Source: Nitrospirota bacterium (GTDB taxonomy: Bacteria > Nitrospinota > Nitrospinia > Nitrospinales > Nitrospinaceae). Taken from it: a stretch of 14,617 nt of DNA. The stretch lies in assembly GCA_003229345.1 (NCBI GenBank), contig QIDN01000167.1:1-14617 (forward strand). The letters run 5' to 3'. The notes below the pieces were generated by a model, which saw only the letters and a list, made by a program, of their open reading frames with translations, ran no database searches and was not told the origin of the DNA. The translations under genes were made by a program, and so were the position numbers. Position 1 is the first letter of the stretch. Each line of letters starts with the position of its first letter. Of this stretch, positions 7,152-13,717 are shown one piece after another.

Positions 7152-7517
7152 ATGAAGTGGTTTTGGATTTTGGCTCTGATTGGGATGAGTGTGAGTTGTT
7201 ACACTCAGAAAATTGAAAAGGCTTTTGATGAAGATTTTGTTGCGGCAGACAGCAACAGAATTATCAATGATTACTGCCGAAGTTGTCATCTTCACCGGGA
7301 TTTTGACTCCGCTGGACACATTGAGGAGAAGTCCCTGCTTTACAAACGGAAAGTGTTCCGCTACGCGACGGAGTGCCGTACCTGCCACTACCTTGAAAAA
7401 CAGTTTTCTCTCAACGACTTTACCCGGAAAACGCGAAGGCCTGATGAAGCAAACCAAGGGAAATTTAAGGAATTTGAATTGGAAATCCTGAAGGCTCAGA
7501 GAGCCAAAGAAAACTAG
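7152..7517 (+). CDS. Small exported two-haem c-type cytochrome candidate
   Basis: A 121-residue protein with a short hydrophobic N-terminus (MKWFWILALIGMSV) ending at Cys16. This may be a lipoprotein, but the box SVSC is not canonical, so a simple Sec signal is also possible. Two CXXCH haem-attachment motifs follow: CRSCH (42-46) and CRTCH (75-79). Extra histidines at 48 and 56 could be distal ligands. The C-terminus is charged and helical. In the known pattern, such motifs on an exported protein bind two covalent c-type haems and carry electrons in the periplasm. No other electron-transfer gene is adjacent, so the partner is unknown. GCGAGG (7136-7141) precedes the ATG. The gene is followed by the strong bidirectional hairpin at 7608-7639. 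Confidence 0.72.
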   Translation: MKWFWILALIGMSVSCYTQKIEKAFDEDFVAADSNRIINDYCRSCHLHRDFDSAGHIEEKSLLYKRKVFRYATECRTCHYLEKQFSLNDFTRKTRRPDEANQGKFKEFELEILKAQRAKEN

Positions 7518-7607
7518 AGGGCTAATAGAAAATCATTCACATGAGGACTCCAGGGATGAGTGTCGGGGGCTACCAGCTTTCAATGTTCAATGATGATGGA
7601 AAGAAAA

Positions 7608-7639
7608 AACGCCCAAAGGTTTTACAGCCTTTGGGCGTT
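7608..7639 (-). terminator. Intrinsic terminator of the HU gene, probably bidirectional
   Basis: AACGCCCAAAGG (7608-7619) pairs perfectly with CCTTTGGGCGTT (7628-7639) across an eight-base loop. On the minus strand the stem runs straight into TTTTTTC, a classic intrinsic terminator 45 bases after the HU stop. The plus-strand side has a weaker T-rich tail and may also stop the cytochrome-like gene. Confidence 0.9.
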
Positions 7640-7683
7640 CTTACTTTTAATGGAGCTGAATCTTTTGGAAAGTCTGACCCGAT

Positions 7684-7962
7684 TTACAAAGTATTCTTGA
7701 GGGTCGGAGCGGGTTTAAACCCAACCGTTTTACTTGCCTTGATTTTAATTGCTTCCCCAGTTTGTGGATTTCGTCCGGCTCTGGCCTTCCGGGAACGTAC
7801 GGTGAAGGTTCCGAATCCTGGGTAGGCGAAACGCTTTTCTTTCTTGATAGACTTCCCGATTACATCGAATGCTGCATCCAGGACGTCAGCCGTCAATCGT
7901 TTACTTAAAGCAGAATCCTTTACACTTTTTGCTACGGCGCCGATCAGCTCGTCTTTTGTCAA
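7684..7962 (-). CDS. hup: DNA-binding protein HU (HU/IHF family)
   Basis: A 92-residue HU-type histone-like protein that binds and bends DNA as a dimer in the nucleoid. It starts TKDELIGAVAKS, has the conserved PGFGTFTVRSRKARAGRNPQTG core including the DNA-intercalating GRNP arm (about residues 62-66), and ends with the helix PAPTLKNTL. I chose a TTG start at 7962 because a strong AAAGGAGG lies eight bases upstream and gives the usual length. An ATG at 8016 would add 18 residues that do not belong to the family. It has a strong promoter (8016-8043) and a strong terminator, so it is a single-gene transcript. HU versus IHF subunit cannot be separated with certainty. Confidence 0.95.
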   Translation of the reverse strand: MTKDELIGAVAKSVKDSALSKRLTADVLDAAFDVIGKSIKKEKRFAYPGFGTFTVRSRKARAGRNPQTGEAIKIKASKTVGFKPAPTLKNTL

Positions 7963-8015
7963 GGGAATCCCTCCTTTCGAGGATGGTAGAGGTGGGTAGG
8001 AACTAAGCGGAATCA

Positions 8016-8043
8016 ATTATAGAAAATGGCGAGTAAAAGTCAA
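8016..8043 (-). promoter_or_regulatory. Strong sigma70 promoter of the HU gene
   Basis: On the minus strand TTGACT (8038-8043), 16 bases, then a perfect TATAAT (8016-8021). The start would be near 8009, about 47 bases before the TTG start. This suits a highly expressed gene. It also argues against the ATG at 8016, which lies inside the -10 element. Confidence 0.75.
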
Positions 8044-8070
8044 ACAAAAAGTGAGGCGACAACACTCTTT

Positions 8071-8091
8071 TCCCCCTGTATTGAAGGGGGA
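8071..8091. repeat. C/G-run hairpin in the hup-def intergenic region
   Basis: TCCCCCT (8071-8077) and AGGGGGA (8085-8091) form a perfect seven-pair stem with a seven-base loop. No T-run follows on either strand, so it is not a standard terminator. The 327-base stretch 7963-8289 otherwise holds the divergent promoters and a long leader before def. Confidence 0.6.
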
Positions 8092-8110
8092 TAAAGGGGT
8101 ATGCTTGTTT

Positions 8111-8139
8111 TTGAACTTTGTAATTTATGCTAAGATAAC
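8111..8139 (+). promoter_or_regulatory. Candidate promoter of def
   Basis: TTGAAC (8111-8116), 17 bases, GATAAC (8134-8139), each four of six consensus. Start near 8146 would give a leader of about 144 bases. The leader holds a 17-codon open frame (ATG 8168 to TAA 8221) whose AAGGA abuts its ATG, so its translation is doubtful. Confidence 0.4.
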
Positions 8140-8289
8140 CTGTACGTTTCCAAAGCGTTTGCAAGGAATGGATTTTAAAAAAGTGGTCTACTCCATTGTG
8201 GAAAACTTTTCTCAAGGTTAAAATAAATTTTTGCTTTTGATGGTTAACTCTTCGATTGCAAAAGTATTTTGAATTTAGGAGAAAAAAAA

Positions 8290-8859
8290 TTGTCGGTTTT
8301 GAATATTGCGAGGCTCGGCCATCCGATATTGCGGGAAATAGCCAAGCCGGTGAACCTGAAAGCATTGACTGCGTCCGGCGACGATGAACTGCAGCAATTG
8401 ATCGACGACATGATCGATACCATGCGGGAGGAGGATGGGGTCGGTATTGCCGCTCCCCAGGTGGCTCGTTCGTTGCAAATTATAATCGTCGAATATCAGC
8501 AGAATGAGCGTTATCCCTCGCAGGATGATATCCCCTTGACCGTTTATGTGAACCCAAAGATCATCCATTCTGGAAAGGAAACCGCCTCGTTCTGGGAAGG
8601 ATGCCTCAGCTTGAAAGACTTGCGAGGATTGGTGACCCGTCCTCAGGAAGTGACCGTGGAGGCCTTCTCGCGGGAGGGTAAAAAAATGGTGGTGGAGGCC
8701 AAGGGGTTTTTATCGGTGGTGTTGCAGCATGAGATCGATCATTTGCTGGGCAAGGTGTTTCTCGACCGGATGACGGATCTCACGCAATTGGCCTGGGCCG
8801 AGGAATGGCAAACTTATTGGACCGAGAAGGAGTCCGCTCAAAGTCCGGAGGCGATTTGA
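8290..8859 (+). CDS. def: Peptide deformylase
   Basis: A 189-residue peptide deformylase, the metalloenzyme that removes the formyl group from the N-terminal methionine of new proteins. All three signature motifs are intact: GVGIAAPQV (50-58), EGCLS (103-107) with metal ligand Cys105, and QHEIDH (146-151) with His147 and His151 as ligands and Glu148 as catalytic base. I chose a TTG start at 8290 because AGGAG (8277-8281) lies eight bases upstream. This gives the usual start SVLNIARLGHPILR. An upstream TTG at 8269 would put the ribosome binding site inside the gene. It is followed after four bases by an unknown gene, probably co-transcribed. The usual partner fmt is not beside it. Confidence 0.95.
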   Translation: MSVLNIARLGHPILREIAKPVNLKALTASGDDELQQLIDDMIDTMREEDGVGIAAPQVARSLQIIIVEYQQNERYPSQDDIPLTVYVNPKIIHSGKETASFWEGCLSLKDLRGLVTRPQEVTVEAFSREGKKMVVEAKGFLSVVLQHEIDHLLGKVFLDRMTDLTQLAWAEEWQTYWTEKESAQSPEAI

Positions 8860-8863
8860 ACTC

Positions 8864-9217
8864 ATGAGCATGGACCGAAAACTTCTGGAAGAAGATATCC
8901 TCCGCCTGTATCGGGAACCTATTGTCGGAGCGAATTACAACAATACCTATGGTGAGGAGAATCTGGTAAACCTCGTCAACAAATACCGGAGTCTCATGCC
9001 GGAGGAAATGGAATTCATGCGGGAGTTGGTGACCGGGTATTCGCAATCGCCCGATCTCGCCTCCAGCTATGTCTCGGTCGGCGTACTGCATGCCCTCGGT
9101 TTCAGCCAACAAGTTGAGGAGGCGTATGCCTGGGCGCAATCGCAGGACAACAGCGGGCAGGTCACCAGCCATTTCGATATCGGAAAATCACTGGCGGATC
9201 ATTTCATCAGCGGTTGA
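8864..9217 (+). CDS. Conserved-looking hypothetical protein, downstream partner of def
   Basis: A 117-residue soluble, mostly helical protein that I do not recognise. It has no signal peptide, membrane span or Cys/His metal motif. It is acidic in the first half (LLEEDILRLYREP) and contains a Gly/Asn/Tyr-rich patch GANYNNTYGEEN (about 22-33). The start is four bases after the def stop, and a GGAGG (8847-8851) lies in the end of def, so it is translated from the same transcript. A second Met at residue 3 is an alternative start. It converges on the exporter gene with 17 bases between stops and no visible terminator. Real-gene confidence comes from spacing, ribosome binding site and protein-like composition. 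Confidence 0.75.
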   Translation: MSMDRKLLEEDILRLYREPIVGANYNNTYGEENLVNLVNKYRSLMPEEMEFMRELVTGYSQSPDLASSYVSVGVLHALGFSQQVEEAYAWAQSQDNSGQVTSHFDIGKSLADHFISG

Positions 9218-9234
9218 TCGCCCATCCTCCTGGC

Positions 9235-10560
9235 TTAAACCGAAGTCGGGGGAATTTTCGAATCACTGGGTTCCACGGGGCAGACGGAGCCCACACATTC
9301 GCCCTGTTTGAACCGGGAGTTCATGAACAGTAAAAACCCTCCCCACAATACTCCCGGAATCACGAACAGGCCGGCCATCCACATACCCGTTTGATGGGTG
9401 GTCAACTCCAGAGTATCCACGGCGAACCCGGTCGACCAGTTGCTGAGTCCCATCACCAAGGTCAACAGCGCCATTTCGGTGCTGAACACTCGTCCCAGGT
9501 ACCGGCCATCGGCTTCCAGGTGGATCAGGGCGGAACTGAATACCCAGATGATGGAGCCGAAAAATGTGGCCAACGCGATACTCAGGGAGGCTGACCATAA
9601 ACTATGCGACTGGGCAAAAAGAAAATAGGACAGAGAACCCAGAAAGAACGCGAACAGAATAGATAGCTGAAGCACCCGGGTGGAATCGCCAAAAAATTTC
9701 TTTACGAGGATGGGTCCCAGAGCGGCGCCCAATCCTCTTGCGGAATACATGGCGCCGATGGCCATCGAAATGGCGGAGGCGGAGGCAAACATTTTGTTGG
9801 CGTAGAGCGGGATGAGAGTCATCACCCCGCCGGCGACCGCAAGTCCGGATTTCATCAAAGCCAGAACAAAAATCATCGGTTGTGACATAAGATAGCGCAC
9901 GCCATCCACCAGCATTTTGAATCCTGAAGCATCCGGGCGTTCGGCCTTTTCTTTTGCCAGTGCTTCTTTAGGGCACTGGATACGAGCAATGAACCAGGCG
10001 GAGAGGAGGAAGGTAAACGCATCAATGACGAAGGCGGTTTTAATGCCGAACACGCTAACCAATATTCCGCCCAACGCAGCGCCGACGGCCAACATCACCG
10101 ACCAAGTGGAGCCGCTGAGGGCGTTGGCGGTGACCAGGTCCTCACGTGGGGTGAGGGAGGGGATGATGGCGCTCCGTGCGGGTTCAAAAAATCCGGCCAA
10201 CGCGATTTCCACTACCGCCAGGCTGTACAGGAGCCATAAGTCACCGGCATCATCCACTAGCAGGAACCCAAGCACCACCACGAAGCGAAGCACATCGCTG
10301 GTGATCATGATGACTTTACGGTCCATTCGGTCGATCAACACCCCAGCCAACGGACTGACGAAGAAAATCGGCAGGAGTTTGGCCATCATGGCCGAGGCCA
10401 TGGCAGTGCCGGTACCGCTGAGTTTGAGGACGAGCATGTAAATGGCGATGCTGTTCAGCCAGTCACCCAGTTCAGAGACCACCTGTCCATACCAGAGATG
10501 CCGGAAGGGGCGGTTAGTTTTCAGCAGGCGGACATAGCCGATGGAGCGTTGGGAATTCAT
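9235..10560 (-). CDS. Major facilitator superfamily exporter (MFS_3/EntS-like)
   Basis: A 441-residue inner-membrane transporter with about 12 hydrophobic segments. The loop after helix 2 has the MFS signature GVLIDRMDRK (about residues 77-86). The start PFRHLWYGQVVSELGDWLNSIAIY and the later FFEPARSAIIPSL are typical of the EntS-like MFS_3 group, which includes exporters of siderophores and drugs, usually proton-driven. The substrate cannot be told from the sequence. After the last span there is a tail GECVGSVCPVEPS with two cysteines spaced CX4C, not a family feature I know. The ATG has AGGATAAGG just upstream. It is divergent from the membrane gene at 10662, with 101 bases between starts, and no biosynthetic gene adjoins it. 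Confidence 0.9.
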   Translation of the reverse strand: MNSQRSIGYVRLLKTNRPFRHLWYGQVVSELGDWLNSIAIYMLVLKLSGTGTAMASAMMAKLLPIFFVSPLAGVLIDRMDRKVIMITSDVLRFVVVLGFLLVDDAGDLWLLYSLAVVEIALAGFFEPARSAIIPSLTPREDLVTANALSGSTWSVMLAVGAALGGILVSVFGIKTAFVIDAFTFLLSAWFIARIQCPKEALAKEKAERPDASGFKMLVDGVRYLMSQPMIFVLALMKSGLAVAGGVMTLIPLYANKMFASASAISMAIGAMYSARGLGAALGPILVKKFFGDSTRVLQLSILFAFFLGSLSYFLFAQSHSLWSASLSIALATFFGSIIWVFSSALIHLEADGRYLGRVFSTEMALLTLVMGLSNWSTGFAVDTLELTTHQTGMWMAGLFVIPGVLWGGFLLFMNSRFKQGECVGSVCPVEPSDSKIPPTSV

Positions 10561-10661
10561 ACCTTATCCTGTGTCAAAGAGAGCTTTCGGTTTGGAAGTC
10601 TACCGTATGGCTCGCGGTTATGATAATATTTTAATTCTCTATATCTTGTTTGAAGGGAATT

Positions 10662-11108
10662 ATGGAAGAAACACCGCATGAGTTAGAGGACAAATTTGAC
10701 AACTGGGTGGGCCGGTTTTCTCTGTGGGGGTCCCTTCTGTTGTCGACCCTTGTTACTGTTATCTATTGTATGGCGAATCCTCCCGATTCCGAAGAGGTGC
10801 AGAGGATGCGAATTTTCTTTCGCGAAAGCGGGATGGAAGTCACGACATTCATTAAATTGCCACGTGAGGAAATGGAAGCATTTGCGGAACGGCAGACGCA
10901 CCCCTTTTACAAAACCTATGTGCGGGCTTCGGAAAATGAGAAGGAAGAGATCAACACGCAAATTCATAATTCCATCGATTACCGGCCAGCTCAATATTGG
11001 TTCAACGCAGTATTTATCTGGTTCATCTGTTTTACGACCATCTGGTTTTTCGGCCTCATGGCCCAGGGTGTGATCAATCTGGTACGCCAGAAACCCGATT
11101 TAAAATAA
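10662..11108 (+). CDS. Two-span membrane protein of unknown function
   Basis: A 148-residue protein with an acidic N-terminus, a first hydrophobic segment (about residues 20-39, SLLLSTLVTVIYCMA), a charged loop of some 65 residues, and a second segment (about 110-132, VFIWFICFTTIWFFGLMA) followed by a basic tail. Both ends are predicted cytoplasmic, with the loop outside. I do not recognise a family. I chose the ATG at 10662, with AAGGG (10653-10657) four bases before it; a TTG at 10650 would add four residues and lacks a ribosome binding site. The desaturase-family gene begins 21 bases after its stop, so they may share a transcript. Confidence 0.75.
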   Translation: MEETPHELEDKFDNWVGRFSLWGSLLLSTLVTVIYCMANPPDSEEVQRMRIFFRESGMEVTTFIKLPREEMEAFAERQTHPFYKTYVRASENEKEEINTQIHNSIDYRPAQYWFNAVFIWFICFTTIWFFGLMAQGVINLVRQKPDLK

Positions 11109-11129
11109 CCTCATTCACTGCGAGTTTTC

Positions 11130-11918
11130 ATGACCGTCGATCAAATCCGGCTTTCGATTTTCCTGGGAGTGTTGGTGTTGATGCTTGTTTTGGAAAGCTT
11201 CATTCCCCGGCATCCGACGGTGGACTCCAAACCCCGGCGCCTGGCGATCAATTTTTCCCTCACCGGTTTCAATGTGCTGCTGGTCCGGGGGTTACTGGGC
11301 GGCGCGGCGGTGGGCATGGCGCATTTCGCTGGACAACAGGGCTGGGGCCTGCTCAATTATCTTGATTGGCCCGTGCCTTTGGAAATGGCGATGGGGGTCG
11401 TATTTCTGGACCTGATGATTTATCTCCAGCATGTGGTGCTTCATATGATTCCGTTTTTCTGGAGGTTCCATAAGGTACATCATTCCGATCTGGATTTGGA
11501 CGTGTCCTCCGGATTCCGCTTTCATCCGCTGGAGATTCTGGGCTCGATGATTTACAAGCTGGGGCTGGTGGCGGCACTGGGGCCCTCGGTGATGACGGTG
11601 GTGGTGTTTGAGGTGATCCTCAGCGGCATGGCAATGTTCACCCATTCCAATATCAAGTTGCCGCTGGGGCTGGACCGCACCCTGCGGTGGCTGTTCGTGA
11701 CGCCGGATATGCACCGCATTCATCATTCGGTGGAAGTGGACGAGACCAACTCCAATTACGGATTCAATATTTCCATCTGGGACCGCCTGCTAGGGACTTA
11801 TATTCATGACGGCAAGAAACCCCAGCCGGAGATCGTCATCGGTATCCCCGAATTCCGCACCCCGCAACAAGTGTCCCTGCTCAAGCTGATGCTCATACCT
11901 TTCCAAAGCACGCGTTAA
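11130..11918 (+). CDS. Sterol desaturase/fatty acid hydroxylase superfamily membrane protein
   Basis: A 262-residue membrane protein with several hydrophobic segments and the eight-histidine pattern of the di-iron fatty acid hydroxylase superfamily: HVVLH (101-105), HKVHH (114-118) and HRIHH (195-199), with another His at 172. Members of this family hydroxylate or desaturate lipids, sterols, carotenoids or ether lipids at the inner membrane using oxygen. Which lipid is used here cannot be read from the sequence. The DRLLGTY motif near 218-224 after the last His box is common in bacterial members. The ribosome binding site is weak (GCGAG). It lies in a plus-strand run of small membrane-protein genes; no sterol or carotenoid gene is adjacent. 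Confidence 0.9.
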   Translation: MTVDQIRLSIFLGVLVLMLVLESFIPRHPTVDSKPRRLAINFSLTGFNVLLVRGLLGGAAVGMAHFAGQQGWGLLNYLDWPVPLEMAMGVVFLDLMIYLQHVVLHMIPFFWRFHKVHHSDLDLDVSSGFRFHPLEILGSMIYKLGLVAALGPSVMTVVVFEVILSGMAMFTHSNIKLPLGLDRTLRWLFVTPDMHRIHHSVEVDETNSNYGFNISIWDRLLGTYIHDGKKPQPEIVIGIPEFRTPQQVSLLKLMLIPFQSTR

Positions 11919-11990
11919 ACTCTTTTATTTCTCTAAGATAGAAGCTCAGGATTTTTACCCAATTTCTGCAAAGATTGATAGAATGCGAGG

Positions 11991-12200
11991 ATGTCTATCC
12001 GATTTTATTGGATCAGTTTCCTTATTGTCATGGGGTTGACCGTATTCATCAGTTGGGTCAAACAAACCCGGACGCGTAAGGAATTTCTAATGATTTTACT
12101 CAAGGTGACCTTGGGGTTTATCGGGACTGTCTTCGCCCTGTGGGGTCTTTCCAGTTTACTGGTCGCCTTGGGAATCTCGAAATCCGGTTTTATTTTTTAA
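11991..12200 (+). CDS. Small two-span membrane protein
   Basis: A 69-residue very hydrophobic protein with two predicted spans (about residues 4-21 and 38-62) separated by a basic loop KQTRTRKEF. By the positive-inside rule the loop would be cytoplasmic. No family is recognised. The only ATG available is at 11991. The GAGG of GCGAGG touches it directly, which is too close for normal initiation, and an in-frame stop lies just upstream. So the start is odd and the gene may be weakly translated. It sits between the desaturase-family gene and another small membrane gene on the same strand. Confidence 0.5.
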   Translation: MSIRFYWISFLIVMGLTVFISWVKQTRTRKEFLMILLKVTLGFIGTVFALWGLSSLLVALGISKSGFIF

Positions 12201-12231
12201 ATCTTATCCTCATTCCAGGTGGAGGTATACG

Positions 12232-12450
12232 GTGGAAGCACTGGAATTTACACCTTTCATGTTGGTGACGCTGTTTATTGCTTTTCTGTTCATCTCGTAT
12301 TTTATGGGGATGATGATCCACGCCGCCTGGATGTATGAAGATCACCCCAAAATGGACCGGAACAGCCGGAAGGCCTGGGTCTTGTGTATGGCGGCGGGGA
12401 CGGGTGTGACGGGGTGGTTGTTTGCCTACGGCTACTACGCCAACTTCTAA
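12232..12450 (+). CDS. Small two-span membrane protein, GTG start
   Basis: A 72-residue protein with spans at about residues 10-30 and 48-70 and a charged loop YEDHPKMDRNSRK between them. The start is GTG at 12232, well supported by GGAGG (12221-12225) at six bases. It follows the previous small membrane gene by 31 bases. No family is recognised; the glycine-rich second span (AAGTGVTGW) and short loop suggest a small helper or membrane subunit, but nothing shows for which complex. Confidence 0.65.
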   Translation: MEALEFTPFMLVTLFIAFLFISYFMGMMIHAAWMYEDHPKMDRNSRKAWVLCMAAGTGVTGWLFAYGYYANF

Positions 12451-12479
12451 CCAGGCTAGGCCTGGGGCAAATTTAGCAG

Positions 12480-12555
12480 GGGCGTTATCTCAGAATTGGG
12501 GAGGTGCCTTCGCCATTCCGCACCAGCGAAATTTCCTCCCCCTGTAAGGGCGTTA
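12480..12555. mobile_element. Possible MITE-like hairpin element with 8-bp flanking repeats
   Basis: A 60-base segment (12488-12547) is flanked on both sides by the exact direct repeat GGGCGTTA (12480-12487 and 12548-12555). Inside, GGGGAGG (12498-12504) pairs with CCTCCCC (12535-12541), and TTCGC with GCGAA makes an inner stem. The ends are imperfect inverted repeats. This is the layout of a miniature transposable or REP-type element. The right flanking copy supplies the stop codon of the neighbouring minus-strand gene. No transposase is present here. Confidence 0.4.
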
Positions 12556-12903
12556 GCCGGCGAGGATGTCGATGACCCTCTGGCAATCGTTTTTATAGGT
12601 GAGAATATCGGATTTTTCCTGGTCATCGAGGTCGTCTTCCATATTTTCCTCAAGCATTTCAATGGCGTCGTTAAGGCCGCCAGCCGCTATATCCAGTTCG
12701 TATTCAGCCAGGGCGTAAATGGAGGGGTTGGTTCTCAATTTGTCATAGACCCGCGTATACCGGGTTTTATATTCCATGACTTCTTTCATTTTGGTTTCCG
12801 AAAGAGCATTCTTGAGTTCCACGTTGATATCGGAAATAGCGTCGTTCAGAGCCATTTTGATGGTTTCGATGTCTTTTGCATTGATCGACGCGAGAGATTT
12901 CAT
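12553..12903 (-). CDS. Hypothetical helical protein
   Basis: A 116-residue acidic, cytoplasmic-looking protein, almost all predicted helix, with no cysteine motif except one near the C-terminus, no signal and no span. Heptad-like patterns such as IETIKMALNDAISDINVELKN... and LNDAIEMLEENMEDD suggest a helical bundle or coiled coil. I do not recognise a family. The ATG at 12903 has AAGGAA about nine bases upstream. It lies after the Hsp20 terminator in the same direction, so it needs its own promoter. A TATAAT on the minus strand near 13000 is a candidate but has no clear -35. Its stop codon lies in the right repeat of the hairpin element. Confidence 0.7.
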   Translation of the reverse strand: MKSLASINAKDIETIKMALNDAISDINVELKNALSETKMKEVMEYKTRYTRVYDKLRTNPSIYALAEYELDIAAGGLNDAIEMLEENMEDDLDDQEKSDILTYKNDCQRVIDILAG

Positions 12904-13023
12904 TATTTTTCCTTCCTGATAATGCAGGGCTAAAATAGACTTCCATCCGGCCTTATGGGCGAAAATGCCGGGTTAATGATTTAAGATTTGATCTTATATT
13001 ATATAACAGAAAATAATAAAAAA

Positions 13024-13052
13024 AACCCGCGTTTCCAAAGAAAACGCGGGTT
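13024..13052 (-). terminator. Intrinsic terminator of the hsp20 gene
   Basis: AACCCGCGTTT (13024-13034) pairs perfectly with AAACGCGGGTT (13042-13052) around a seven-base loop. On the minus strand the 11-pair stem is followed at once by TTTTTT and more A/T. The plus-strand side also has a run of six T two bases after the stem, so it may act in both directions. Confidence 0.9.
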
Positions 13053-13066
13053 GGTTTTTTACGAGA

Positions 13067-13510
13067 TCAGGAACCGATTTCCACTTTGACCGTTTTCGGT
13101 TTGGCTTCCTCCTTCTTGGGCAAAACCACCGTCAGGACGCCATTTTCCAGTTTGGCGGAAATTTTATCCGGGTCGACCCCTTCGCCGATCCTGAAAGAGC
13201 GCTCAAAACTTCTGCGGCTGAATTCCCGCATCCGGTAGTGGTTCTCTTCCTTCTCCTGCGATTCCTCGGTATGGCCTTTCAGAGTCATGAGGCCGTCTTT
13301 AATCTCGAGGTCGATATCCTTTTCCTTTATGCCGGGAACTTCGGCCGTCAGGGTATAGCCGTCCTCGTTCTCAACGATGTTGACTTTCAGGTCCTCGCCG
13401 AAACTCTGTCGGCCTTCAACCGGAGCCCACGGCCAAGAATCGTTGAAAAAACGATCGGTATCAAAAAACCGATCCATATAGGTTTTAGGTGCATATTTGG
13501 CAATGTTCAT
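13067..13510 (-). CDS. Small heat-shock protein, Hsp20/alpha-crystallin family
   Basis: A 147-residue small heat-shock protein, an ATP-independent holdase that binds unfolding proteins and assembles into oligomers. The alpha-crystallin domain runs from about residue 40 to 137. It includes YTLTAEVPGIKEKDIDLEIK, the RSFERSFRIG strand and the family signature AKLENGVLTVVLPK. A short aromatic N-terminal arm (DRFFDTDRFFNDSWPW) and a tail with VKVEI, a possible IXI-type oligomerisation motif, complete it. The length is normal. AGGAGG lies six bases before the ATG. The gene is monocistronic, ended by the strong terminator, and a 14-base palindrome lies in its promoter region, so it is probably regulated. 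Confidence 0.95.
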   Translation of the reverse strand: MNIAKYAPKTYMDRFFDTDRFFNDSWPWAPVEGRQSFGEDLKVNIVENEDGYTLTAEVPGIKEKDIDLEIKDGLMTLKGHTEESQEKEENHYRMREFSRRSFERSFRIGEGVDPDKISAKLENGVLTVVLPKKEEAKPKTVKVEIGS

Positions 13511-13537
13511 GATGATCCTCCTGGAACAAGTTTAAAA

Positions 13538-13566
13538 GTTATAGTTATTCCAGTTCGGTACCGAAC
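13538..13566 (-). promoter_or_regulatory. hsp20 promoter region with palindromic operator
   Basis: On the minus strand the -10 candidate is TATAAC (13538-13543). Seventeen bases upstream the -35 position reads GTTCGG, a poor match, and is one arm of the perfect palindrome GTTCGGTACCGAAC (13553-13566). A weak -35 covered by a palindrome suggests an activator or repressor site. It matches neither CIRCE nor the HspR (HAIR) site. Confidence 0.45.
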
Positions 13567-13621
13567 CATCTTTCCTGTTCTATAAATAAAATCGCTGGCA
13601 GGGCGTGTCAAGGTGAGTATC

Positions 13622-13647
13622 AAAAAATGCGGCGTAGTGTCGCTACG
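13622..13647 (-). terminator. Weak terminator candidate after the SagB-like gene
   Basis: On the minus strand CGTAG and CTACG (13633-13647) form a five-pair stem, and six T (13622-13627) follow after five bases. The stem is short and the T-run is displaced, so this is a tentative call. Confidence 0.3.
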
Positions 13648-13717
13648 ATGGCTGGCAGGTGCCGGGGTGCGGGGCAGGTTGCGCAGGGTCTTCAAATACC
13701 GATAGATTTTCGCTGGG

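Noticed and set aside
7541..7825. Plus-strand 94-codon frame
   Set aside because: It runs through the strong terminator hairpin and then antisense to the HU gene, and its product shows no protein-like domain.
12451..12465. CCAGGC/GCCTGG hairpin directly after the last small membrane gene as an intrinsic terminator
   Set aside because: It has six pairs and a three-base loop but is followed by GGCAAATTT rather than a T-run, so termination is not supported.
12456..12662. Minus-strand 68-codon frame
   Set aside because: It lies across the hairpin element and the end of the 116-residue gene in another frame, with no start signal.
13511..13620. CIRCE or HspR-type heat-shock operator before hsp20
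   Set aside because: Neither TTAGCACTC-N9-GAGTGCTAA nor the HAIR inverted repeat is present; only the different palindrome at 13553-13566 was found.
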